IMG/VR virus record: IMGVR_UViG_3300020180_000060
Span: 1-36,432 of that record
DNA length: 36,432 bases
Reading direction: 5' to 3' (one strand)
Source of the DNA: a virus
Shown: positions 1 to 5,239 of the stretch, piece by piece
How positions within the stretch are numbered: position 1 is the first letter of the stretch
Layout: every line of letters begins with the position of its first letter
Translations under genes and position numbers: made by a program
The notes under the pieces: generated by a model
Databases searched by the model: none
Told to the model about the DNA's origin: nothing
Seen by the model: only the letters and a program-made list of their open reading frames with translations

Positions 1-149
1 GCAATGGATCAGGCTACGGCCACGGCTACGGCAACTGCTATGGCTTCGGCTACGGCCACGGCAGCGGCTATGGCCACGGCAACGGCTCAGGCGACGGCAA
101 CGGCTCAGGCTCAGGCTCAGGCTCAGTAAACGGCTCAGGCCACGGATGA
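1..149 (+). CDS. Gly-X repeat protein, 3' end only
   Basis: The reading frame entered at base 3 is open and ends at TGA 147-149. It encodes 48 visible residues in which nearly every second residue is Gly, alternating with Tyr, His, Asn, Ser, Asp, Phe or Cys. Gly is almost always the codon GGC. The C-terminus GSGSVNGSGHG closely matches the end of the Gly-X gene at 36023-36268, which fixes the frame; the other frames would give Ala-X or Arg-X repeats. The 5' part lies outside the window. No enzyme motif, signal peptide or hydrophobic segment is visible, so the protein is likely disordered or fibrous. Function unknown. It could be non-coding repeat DNA, but the conserved frame and stop argue for a gene. 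Confidence 0.6.
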   Translation, partial: NGSGYGHGYGNCYGFGYGHGSGYGHGNGSGDGNGSGSGSGSVNGSGHG

Positions 150-157
150 TTCTTCAA

Positions 158-200
158 CTGAGCGCGAAGGGGCCGCCTTGTAGCCCCAACCTTTTTGGAG
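158..200 (+). promoter_or_regulatory. Attenuator-like leader, copy 1
   Basis: Bases 158-187 are identical to 35678-35707. The stem GGGGC (169-173)/GCCCC (183-187) encloses a 9-nt loop and is followed by a five-T run at 192-196, which resembles an intrinsic terminator. The Shine-Dalgarno GGAG (197-200) of the next gene follows at once. The CCTT in the loop could also pair with AAGG on its 5' side. It may terminate transcripts leaving the Gly-X array or attenuate the downstream gene; which of the two is inference. Confidence 0.5.
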
Positions 201-207
201 ATGAGCA

Positions 208-570
208 ATGGCCGAAAACATAAACGAAGAGCAATTTGAACAAGCACAGAGCCAGCAGATTGAGCGGTTCAAACTCAAAATGCGTGAGGCATTCGAGGAC
301 GTTCTGGGGACGTTTTATTGCGACGTGTCGATTCACGCGGCAACCGATGCTCATCAGAATTACAGAAACCATCTGCGCGAAGAGCTGCGTGACTCCTTCG
401 TGAAAGAAATCGCACAGGATTACAGTTATCAATCATGGGCACACGGCATCAGAATGAAGCTCCTCAAGGATCACCCCGATCAGCTTAGAAATAAGATTAT
501 CGAAGATCTGACTGAGCGTAACGCTTCTCTTGAGTCTCATCTTGATCAGTTACGAAGAAGGTACTCATGA
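208..570 (+). CDS. Uncharacterized helical protein, 120 aa
   Basis: I do not recognise this family. The protein is highly charged, rich in Glu, Gln, Arg and Leu, and looks mainly alpha-helical, with a likely coiled coil in the last 30 residues. No cysteine pair, membrane segment or signal peptide is seen. The start at 208 is chosen because GGAG at 197-200 sits 7 nt upstream; an ATG at 201 is out of frame. It is the first gene after the attenuator-like leader and overlaps the next gene by ATGA, so the two are translationally coupled. Confidence 0.7.
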   Translation: MAENINEEQFEQAQSQQIERFKLKMREAFEDVLGTFYCDVSIHAATDAHQNYRNHLREELRDSFVKEIAQDYSYQSWAHGIRMKLLKDHPDQLRNKIIEDLTERNASLESHLDQLRRRYS

Positions 571-776
571 CCCAAGCTTTCCGATTGTTCGATATCGTCC
601 GTTACATGCGCGACGGCACCAAGTTCCGAGGCCCGCGAACTCCGTCGAAAGAACTGAGCCGCGTGGTCCGAATCCAGCCCGACCGGATCACCATTGAGAC
701 CGAGCTATTCGGCGAACGGGTCCGCAAGTTCGTGCACCCGAACAACTTGCAGTTCGTGAGCCGCGACGATGTATAA
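567..776 (+). CDS. Small basic beta-rich protein, 69 aa
   Basis: The product is unrecognised. It is small and basic, with alternating hydrophobic and charged residues suggesting a small beta-barrel (a stretch near residues 32-58 reads as three strands). The start overlaps the previous stop as ATGA, and its own stop overlaps the next start (ATG at 769). This chained overlap supports it as a real gene in a coupled operon. A nucleic-acid-binding or inhibitor role would be a guess. Confidence 0.65.
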   Translation: MTQAFRLFDIVRYMRDGTKFRGPRTPSKELSRVVRIQPDRITIETELFGERVRKFVHPNNLQFVSRDDV

Positions 777-978
777 ACAACCCGAGATCAGACACGTTAG
801 GGCGCACGTCCAGGGCAAGTGGGGGACGCAGATTATCCGAAGCCTATGCGGCAAGACCGGCAAGCTCGTTGATCAGTCAAGCGAGGCAAACTGTGGCGCA
901 TGCACGCAAGAGTTGAAGAAGATGACGCCCGGTACAGCGGCCGTAGAATTAGAACTCGATTGGGAAATGATGCCATGA
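769..978 (+). CDS. Small Cys-rich (zinc-ribbon-like) protein, 69 aa
   Basis: Visible features are an N-terminal His pair and three cysteines: one in SLCGKTG near residue 27, then CGAC near residues 42-45. This H/C...CxxC layout is common among small phage zinc-ribbon proteins that sit in early accessory regions. The start overlaps the end of the upstream gene by 8 nt and its TGA overlaps the next start (ATG 975) as ATGA. Zinc binding is inferred from spacing only; function unknown. Confidence 0.65.
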   Translation: MYKQPEIRHVRAHVQGKWGTQIIRSLCGKTGKLVDQSSEANCGACTQELKKMTPGTAAVELELDWEMMP

Positions 979-1685
979 GCGCACTTGAGAAACTGAAAGC
1001 ATCGAAATACTGGCACCCGAAATACAACCTTCCCATTTCTGAAGCGGGAAATAATCCCGCAATCTATACAGCCTACGCAGAACTCGTGCTTCGTCTTCAT
1101 GGTGAAACCGTGGTTGAGCAGTACAAACAGTTCTATATACTCTGCGCAGTGCCGGAGCGAGATGGCGGCCTGTTCTTTCGCTGGCCAGGTGGCAGGGGCG
1201 GCCCGAACTCACACGACGAGGTGATGGGCGCATGTTTCATGGACCGAGGCATCGCTCGCGAGATCATTCAATACCTTGATTCTCACGACGGCGTATTTGA
1301 ATCGCACGGCTCAGATCCAAAGAACCCCGAGCGATACAATATCTACAGGTTTTTTTGGCTGAGGCCATTCCTTGCTCAATGCGCGGGTTACAGGGTCGGG
1401 CTAATGGCCCAGGCGATTTGGTGTGCGAAGCTCATCATGGATTCATTCCGCCATCCTGACTCATCGAAGGTCGGACCCGGCCCGAGATTACGAGCCTGGC
1501 TGATGGCGTCTCGGCTCAGGGAGCTACCTGCGTGCGCGCTGGTGTGGGAGTGGTATCGCTGGCGGCTGGAACGTGCGGGCCGAACCCTGCGCCATGACCT
1601 TGAGCAAGAGCCAAACTGGAAAGAACTCTCGGAGCTAGCACCTGAACAATACCTGCACCCGCAGGAGAAGGGGAAGTTGAAATGA
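975..1685 (+). CDS. Uncharacterized phage protein, 236 aa
   Basis: The start ATG 975 overlaps the previous stop (ATGA); an in-frame ATG at 900 would overlap the upstream gene by 79 nt and is less likely. The protein is aromatic-rich: an N-terminal region with many Tyr, a central Gly/Trp-rich stretch (RWPGGRGGP) and a Trp/Arg-rich helical C-terminal third. I recognise no catalytic motif or fold. Its stop overlaps the next start as ATGA, so it belongs to the same coupled run of accessory genes. Confidence 0.7.
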   Translation: MSALEKLKASKYWHPKYNLPISEAGNNPAIYTAYAELVLRLHGETVVEQYKQFYILCAVPERDGGLFFRWPGGRGGPNSHDEVMGACFMDRGIAREIIQYLDSHDGVFESHGSDPKNPERYNIYRFFWLRPFLAQCAGYRVGLMAQAIWCAKLIMDSFRHPDSSKVGPGPRLRAWLMASRLRELPACALVWEWYRWRLERAGRTLRHDLEQEPNWKELSELAPEQYLHPQEKGKLK

Positions 1686-1939
1686 GCACGAAGGCGATCC
1701 TAACTAAGTACATTGGCCCCACTAGCCGCAGGGGGCTGCGCATCCGGGCCAGCGAACCAGAAGGCAGATCGGTAATGCTCGACTACTCGAAAGAATTAGA
1801 TAGCGAAGGAAACCATGTCGCAGCGGCAAGCGCCTTGTGCAAGCGCATGGGCTGGAGTGGCAAACTGATATCGGGCTGGTTGGGCGGTGTCTGCTTTGTC
1901 CACGTTTTCGCCGCACTCGCAGAGGGGAAGTCGGAATGA
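1682..1939 (+). CDS. Small conserved phage protein, 85 aa
   Basis: The pattern KYIGPTSRRGLRI near the N-terminus, a central NHVAAA and a C-terminal G-x-CFVHVF resemble a small protein found in many phage accessory regions, often annotated only as hypothetical. There is no membrane segment or metal motif. It starts by ATGA overlap with the 975 gene and ends in EGKSE, encoded by the first copy of the recurring junction motif GAAGTCGGAATGA (1927-1939), which also holds the next start codon. Function unknown. Confidence 0.7.
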   Translation: MSTKAILTKYIGPTSRRGLRIRASEPEGRSVMLDYSKELDSEGNHVAAASALCKRMGWSGKLISGWLGGVCFVHVFAALAEGKSE

Positions 1940-2259
1940 GCGATCGCCCAAAGTTTACTTGGATGGCCGACGACGACGCTGCCTTAATGTATAGAGTTGA
2001 TTGTTACAAGGGCAGTGCGACAAACCCTTTTAAGCGAGAAGCTTTCGCGGATGCGGGGTACAGAGGATTTCTCGCCGGAGCAGCCTACAAAGAGGTGCAG
2101 ATGCGCGCCGAGGTGGAGAAGCTTAGTTTCGCACTCCTCCTTATTGAATCGCAAACGCAAGACAGCACAGTTATGGGCCACCCAGAAATTAAGTGTCAAA
2201 CGTGCGAAAGCGTGAACAGTATTGCTGCCCGATCGTTTCCCGAAGGGAAGTCGGAATGA
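1936..2259 (+). CDS. Uncharacterized small protein, 107 aa
   Basis: The start ATG 1936 lies in the first junction motif and overlaps the previous stop (ATGA); upstream in-frame starts would run deep into the neighbour. The N-terminal half is rich in Asp, Tyr and aromatic residues, the middle looks helical, and a CQTC pair near residues 85-88 suggests a small metal knuckle. It ends in FPEGKSE, again encoded by the junction motif. No known family recognised. Confidence 0.6.
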   Translation: MSDRPKFTWMADDDAALMYRVDCYKGSATNPFKREAFADAGYRGFLAGAAYKEVQMRAEVEKLSFALLLIESQTQDSTVMGHPEIKCQTCESVNSIAARSFPEGKSE

Positions 2260-2381
2260 CGAACGACTCAGCGCCAGAACACGATACCGAAAGTGATGGC
2301 CTTTGCTGGTGCCAGCCTGAGCTATCTTATGTGGATGCCGAAACCGGAGCGAAAGTATGGTTGCACAGAGAGATCCAATGA
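2256..2381 (+). CDS. 41-residue CxC/His micro-protein
   Basis: A very short ORF starting at ATG 2256 inside junction motif copy 2. It is acidic at the N-terminus and carries CWC near residues 17-19, with a His near the C-terminus (WLHREI). Very small CxC...H proteins are frequent in phage accessory regions. Its TGA overlaps the next ATG (2378) as ATGA, and both flanks are chained to neighbours, which is the main support for coding. Function unknown. Confidence 0.55.
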   Translation: MTNDSAPEHDTESDGLCWCQPELSYVDAETGAKVWLHREIQ

Positions 2382-2695
2382 CGAACGAAACGGATACCGA
2401 GCTAGAGAAGCGCGCTAATGAATACGCTCGGAAGTTGGGCGATGAGTGCCTTTGCGCCCGAACGAACCCGTTAACTCCTGCTGGCGAGTGTATCTCTATT
2501 TTTTGTGGTTGTCACGTTGCGGAAAGCTATGTGAGCGGAGCACTCTCAGAGCGCCAGCTGCACAAGGGCGATAAAGTAAGCCAATACATGGCGGAAGCTA
2601 TTGCACTAGAACAAGAGGTTGCGTCCCTCCGCGCCGAGGTCAGGCGACTTCGCTCTTTTTTAAACATACATGACCCCAGTATTATTGTTCTGTAA
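2378..2695 (+). CDS. TELEKRA-family small protein, 105 aa
   Basis: The ATG at 2378 overlaps the previous stop (ATGA); an in-frame ATG at 2357 adds only seven residues and lacks a ribosome site. Residues near 7-16 read DTELEKRANEY and residues near 56-63 SGALSERQ. Both motifs recur in the next gene, and bases 2393-2412 are identical to 2860-2879, so these are partial paralogs. Several Cys lie between the motifs, and the C-terminal third is a likely coiled coil. Function unknown. Confidence 0.6.
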   Translation: MTNETDTELEKRANEYARKLGDECLCARTNPLTPAGECISIFCGCHVAESYVSGALSERQLHKGDKVSQYMAEAIALEQEVASLRAEVRRLRSFLNIHDPSIIVL

Positions 2696-2709
2696 AAGGA
2701 GAAGTCGGA

Positions 2710-3231
2710 ATGAGTAATCAGAATTTAATAGGACATCCCATCTGCACAGTGTGTCTATGGCCTGTACCGGCCCCTGTATCCTTCAGCGAATGGGATTCCC
2801 GTCTGCCCACGCACTGTCCCACCTGCGACCCTGTTAAGCCTCCAGCTCCAGCCCCAGAGGATACCGAGCTAGAGAAGCGAGCGGAAGAGTACGGCGTATT
2901 CGTCGCGCAGCCTATAATGCGATCAATGTACAGTTGTTCGCGGGGGGAACTCACTGCGCTGCTGGCGTTTGCTTTTAAAACTGGAGCACTCTCGGAACGC
3001 GAGCTGGTCGCCCACAATTTTACAGTTCTCCGCGAGCTTACTGAGCTTGCCACTACAGATAGAAAATGGCACCGGGCAGAATCTCGAAGGTTGCGCGATG
3101 CTTTGACGGATGCTCATTATGACCTGGAGCGAATCGCAACGGCGGATTGGGGCGTTGAGCAAATTCGCATGGCGGCGGAAGCGGGTGCATCGAATGCAAT
3201 CCGCGCACTCAGAGAATGGAAGTCGGAATGA
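2710..3231 (+). CDS. Zinc-ribbon plus TELEKRA-motif protein, 173 aa
   Basis: The N-terminus has two cysteine pairs, CTVC (near 13-16) and CPTC (near 37-40), typical of a four-Cys zinc ribbon. A Pro-rich linker follows, then DTELEKRAEEY and a second shared motif TGALSEREL, both matching the upstream gene. The C-terminal half is helical and charged. An AAGGAG site just before junction copy 3 gives a strong ribosome binding site. It ends in WKSE, encoded by junction copy 4. It looks like a mosaic of a zinc ribbon and the TELEKRA module. Role unknown. Confidence 0.65.
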   Translation: MSNQNLIGHPICTVCLWPVPAPVSFSEWDSRLPTHCPTCDPVKPPAPAPEDTELEKRAEEYGVFVAQPIMRSMYSCSRGELTALLAFAFKTGALSERELVAHNFTVLRELTELATTDRKWHRAESRRLRDALTDAHYDLERIATADWGVEQIRMAAEAGASNAIRALREWKSE

Positions 3232-3776
3232 GCTTAGTGGGATTCAAGGCGCGAAATCATACGCAGCAAGTAAATCGTCGCGGTGCTGACGATGACACCG
3301 ACGATAGGCGCACTTTAGCGGAGACATTTAGCCCATTAAATACTGAGTTTAGTTTCACGCTAGACGTGGCGGCCAGCGGCGAAAACGCAAAGTGCGCACG
3401 ATATTTTACAAAAGAAGATGATGGCTTATCGCAACCCTGGATTGACGAGGTTGTGTGGTGTAATCCTCCGTATTCCAATCTCGGCGGGTGGTGTCGGAAG
3501 GCCGTAACCGAAACACAGAGCGGGGGTTGTCCGTGCGTTGTAATGTTACTCCCCGCAAATAGGTGCGAGCAGTCTTGGTGGCAGGATTATATTGAACCCC
3601 ACCGCGACAGAGGCGGCGTCATTGAAACGCGCTTTTTGCGCGGCCGCACCCGCTTTGGTTGGAGCCAAAGCAGAGAGTTGCCAAAGAAGGGCGATCGGCC
3701 CCCATTCGGATTGGTCATTGTTGTGATTAAAGGGCAGTCGGGAATGACGAACCGGCCCACCGACTCGACACGATAG
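3228..3776 (+). CDS. Phage Dam-type DNA N6-adenine methyltransferase
   Basis: The region FTLDVAAS...NAKC..YFT..DDGL, followed by the catalytic motif NPPY at residues 79-82 and an Arg/Trp-rich C-terminal half, fits the compact phage DNA N-6-adenine-methyltransferase family, which methylates adenine from S-adenosylmethionine, probably to evade host restriction. It starts by ATGA overlap in junction copy 4. Its end is odd: relative to other junction copies, an extra G at about 3740-3742 bypasses the expected stop, so the ORF runs ten codons into MTNRPTDSTR, the relic start of another gene. The catalytic core is intact. Confidence in family is high; target site is unknown. Confidence 0.85.
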   Translation: MSLVGFKARNHTQQVNRRGADDDTDDRRTLAETFSPLNTEFSFTLDVAASGENAKCARYFTKEDDGLSQPWIDEVVWCNPPYSNLGGWCRKAVTETQSGGCPCVVMLLPANRCEQSWWQDYIEPHRDRGGVIETRFLRGRTRFGWSQSRELPKKGDRPPFGLVIVVIKGQSGMTNRPTDSTR

Positions 3777-3864
3777 GTTTAAGCGCGCACAATCCATTTC
3801 GAGGCAGCCCAGGGCGGGGCTCGTTATCCATGGAAGGATGGCCTCACTGGTCTTTGCGAGATGA

Positions 3865-3942
3865 CGGCCCGGCGAGGATCGAACTCGCGACCTCTCCGCG
3901 CTGATCAAGCGCAGAACTCTCTAACCCCTGAGATACGGGCCG
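3865..3942 (-). tRNA. tRNA-Ile(GAT)-like gene with expanded anticodon arm
   Basis: On the minus strand this folds as a cloverleaf: a 7-bp acceptor CGGCCCG/CGGGCCG, TA spacer, D-stem TCTC/GAGA with loop AGGGGTTA, T-arm GCGAG/CTCGC with loop TTCGATC, and a 5-nt variable loop AGGTC. The anticodon arm is abnormal: the helix can extend to 8 bp (TTCTGCGC/GCGCGGAG, two G-U pairs) closing the 7-nt loop TTGATCA, which centres GAT. Equivalently, a normal 5-bp stem would carry a 13-nt loop. The discriminator would be U and no CCA is encoded. It could be a functional variant, a decoy or a decaying tRNA. The cloverleaf is convincing; the decoding ability is not. Confidence 0.75.
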
Positions 3943-3993
3943 GCACTCCCTCGCTCAAATTAAGTTTGCTTTCCCACGTTGTCACGTTTAATT

Positions 3994-4026
3994 GTTTAAG
4001 TACCTAAACAGTATTAAGCAACTTAA
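3994..4026 (+). promoter_or_regulatory. Two adjacent palindromes, candidate operators
   Basis: GTTTAAGTACCTAAAC (3994-4009) is a 16-bp near-palindrome with one mismatched pair. TTAAG-CAA-CTTAA (4014-4026) is a perfect 5-bp inverted repeat. They lie in the AT-rich block ending 19 nt before the HTH gene start at 4045. Such a placement suits autoregulation by the HTH protein or control by the repressor at 29898. Binding is inference. Confidence 0.4.
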
Positions 4027-4044
4027 ACTGGTAATTGAGCAACT

Positions 4045-4494
4045 ATGCCAAGGGAATGCACACCAAACAGAGCAAATCGCGGCGCGGATCTGATCAAACT
4101 CAGGCGCGAGTGGTACGGGCGACTCGAGTCAGACGGGTTTGAGGATATCGAATATTTGGACGCGGCCGATGCCTACTCCCACCTTTCCCTGCGTAACCCC
4201 GCATCTCAGCTTGCTGCCCGGATGAACCCGACGACATGGGCCGCGAGCCTTGAATACTGGGACCTAGCCGCCACGTTCACCCATGAGCATGTTTTCCGAT
4301 CACCTATGGAGCGCGAGTGTTTCGAGCACTACGCTCAGGGGCTCAGTTACCGGGAGATCGGGTCAATCCTCGGCCGGCATTTCACGACGGTCGCGGAGCA
4401 CATCACGCGCGTCCTTCAGGGTCCGTTCGATCGCTACCTGAAACAGGTCTGCTCCATGCCTAGGGCCGATGCGAAGGATTGTGAAGATTCATGA
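4045..4494 (+). CDS. HTH DNA-binding protein (sigma region 4/LuxR-like helix-turn-helix)
   Basis: Residues about 86-120 contain a helix-turn-helix pattern: ECFEHYAQGLSYREIGSIL followed by GRHFTTVAEHITRV, like the C-terminal HTH of sigma70 region 4 or LuxR-type regulators (G-x-S-x-x-E-I then a recognition helix). The N-terminal part is basic and aromatic and not recognised. The gene is first after the palindromic AT-rich block and overlaps the GNAT-like gene by ATGA. A role in transcription control of this phage is likely; a small terminase-like or sigma-like role is an alternative. Confidence 0.65.
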   Translation: MPRECTPNRANRGADLIKLRREWYGRLESDGFEDIEYLDAADAYSHLSLRNPASQLAARMNPTTWAASLEYWDLAATFTHEHVFRSPMERECFEHYAQGLSYREIGSILGRHFTTVAEHITRVLQGPFDRYLKQVCSMPRADAKDCEDS

Positions 4495-4973
4495 ACGATC
4501 AGATGCAAGTCATCCGCACCCGGCAGAGCATCCTCTCGGTGGAAACGAAGCCCGAACGGGTTCAATTCATGTTGAGACCGGCCGTCTCGAGTGATCAGGC
4601 GTTCATCCTAGCGACTTGGAAGAATCGGATGCGGAAGGTGGGGTTAAGTGCTTATCTGACTAACTCGGTTTACTTCTCGGGCGAGGCAGTGCGCATGAAC
4701 GAGATCCTAAGCCGTGCCCAAGTGACCTGCATCCATAGCCCCGAGCACCTTGATCACCTCTATGGCTACGTCATTCATCAGCGCATGGGCGAGGCGTTCG
4801 TCATCCATTTCGCGTACGTCAAACAAGTGTACCAGCGAATGGGCATCATGACTCTGGCGCTCCAGCAGATCCACCCGGCGTTCGGTCGTGAAGAAGTCGC
4901 GATCACCGCTTTCGTGCCCGAGCTGATCAAACACCGCACCCGCTACCACCTTAATTTCAACCCGTACCTCTAA
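4491..4973 (+). CDS. GNAT-like acyltransferase, 160 aa
   Basis: From about residue 27 the pattern resembles a GNAT N-acetyltransferase: LRPAVSSDQAFILATW at the start, a central pair of strands (LYGYVIH, FVIHFAYV) and YQRMGIMTLALQQI in the place of the acetyl-CoA pyrophosphate loop R/Q-x-x-G-x-G/A. The loop is degenerate (QRMGIM). Phages often carry such short GNAT-fold proteins near terminase. The substrate is unknown. It starts by ATGA overlap with the HTH gene. Confidence 0.6.
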   Translation: MNDQMQVIRTRQSILSVETKPERVQFMLRPAVSSDQAFILATWKNRMRKVGLSAYLTNSVYFSGEAVRMNEILSRAQVTCIHSPEHLDHLYGYVIHQRMGEAFVIHFAYVKQVYQRMGIMTLALQQIHPAFGREEVAITAFVPELIKHRTRYHLNFNPYL

Positions 4974-4997
4974 CCCTTAAGAAGAAGGATCACTCAG

Positions 4998-5234
4998 ATG
5001 CATAAAGTATTGAAACGCCTACGCCTAGCCAATGTCGTCATGGTCGGCGGCAAAGAACAGAACTTCTACCGAGACGATTTGCACCATATGGTCCTGCGTG
5101 ACGGCGTGATCATTGACATCACGAACAAGCGGACGAACGAGACCGGCACGACGAGCCTCTTCAATGCGACTTGGTGGGAAGAAGAGAAGGTCTTGGTAAC
5201 GGAAGAAGCACCCGTGAAAGCGAAGAAGGCTTGA
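4998..5234 (+). CDS. Small basic protein with Lys-rich tail, 78 aa
   Basis: Ribosome site AAGGA (4985-4989) lies 8 nt before ATG 4998. The N-terminus is basic (KVLKRLRL), the middle appears beta-rich (VVMVGG, HMVLRDGVIIDI), and the C-terminus ends in a Pro/Ala/Lys tail (PVKAKKA). I do not recognise the family. It precedes the ParB/methyltransferase gene by 5 nt and is likely cotranscribed. Confidence 0.65.
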   Translation: MHKVLKRLRLANVVMVGGKEQNFYRDDLHHMVLRDGVIIDITNKRTNETGTTSLFNATWWEEEKVLVTEEAPVKAKKA

Positions 5235-5239
5235 GCCCT

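Larger units (their letters stand above)
1927..3747 (+). repeat. Recurring gene-junction motif, five dispersed copies
   Basis: The 13-mer GAAGTCGGAATGA is exact at 1927-1939, 2247-2259, 2701-2713 and 3219-3231. A fifth copy at 3734-3747 reads GCAGTCGGGAATGA, with a substitution and an inserted G. Each holds the ATG of the downstream gene. At 1927, 2247 and 3219 it also encodes the upstream C-terminus KSE plus stop. At 2701 it is intergenic, so selection or copying acted on the DNA, not on the peptide. A looser version precedes 1682. It likely serves as a coupling ribosome-binding module and a seam for gene shuffling (inference). Confidence 0.7.
3777..4044. other. Intergenic region with tRNA-like gene and promoter/operator block
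   Basis: No protein gene is supported here. The left third (3777-3860) has only weak short inverted repeats. The middle holds the minus-strand tRNA-like gene. The right part (about 3958-4044) is AT-rich compared with its surroundings and contains two palindromes just before the HTH gene. It separates the first accessory block from the HTH/GNAT/methyltransferase block, so a promoter here is expected, but no textbook -35/-10 pair with good spacing is evident. Confidence 0.6.

Noticed and set aside
1-131. Ala-Thr/Ala-Gln repeat reading of the left edge in frame 1
   Set aside because: Frame 3 gives the Gly-X protein whose C-terminus and stop match the gene at 36023-36268; the Ala frame stops earlier in the shared tail and is not repeated in that way elsewhere.
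3546-3908. Minus-strand ORF overlapping the Dam gene and the tRNA-like gene
   Set aside because: It runs through part of the convincing tRNA cloverleaf and is antisense to the Dam gene; no motif supports it.
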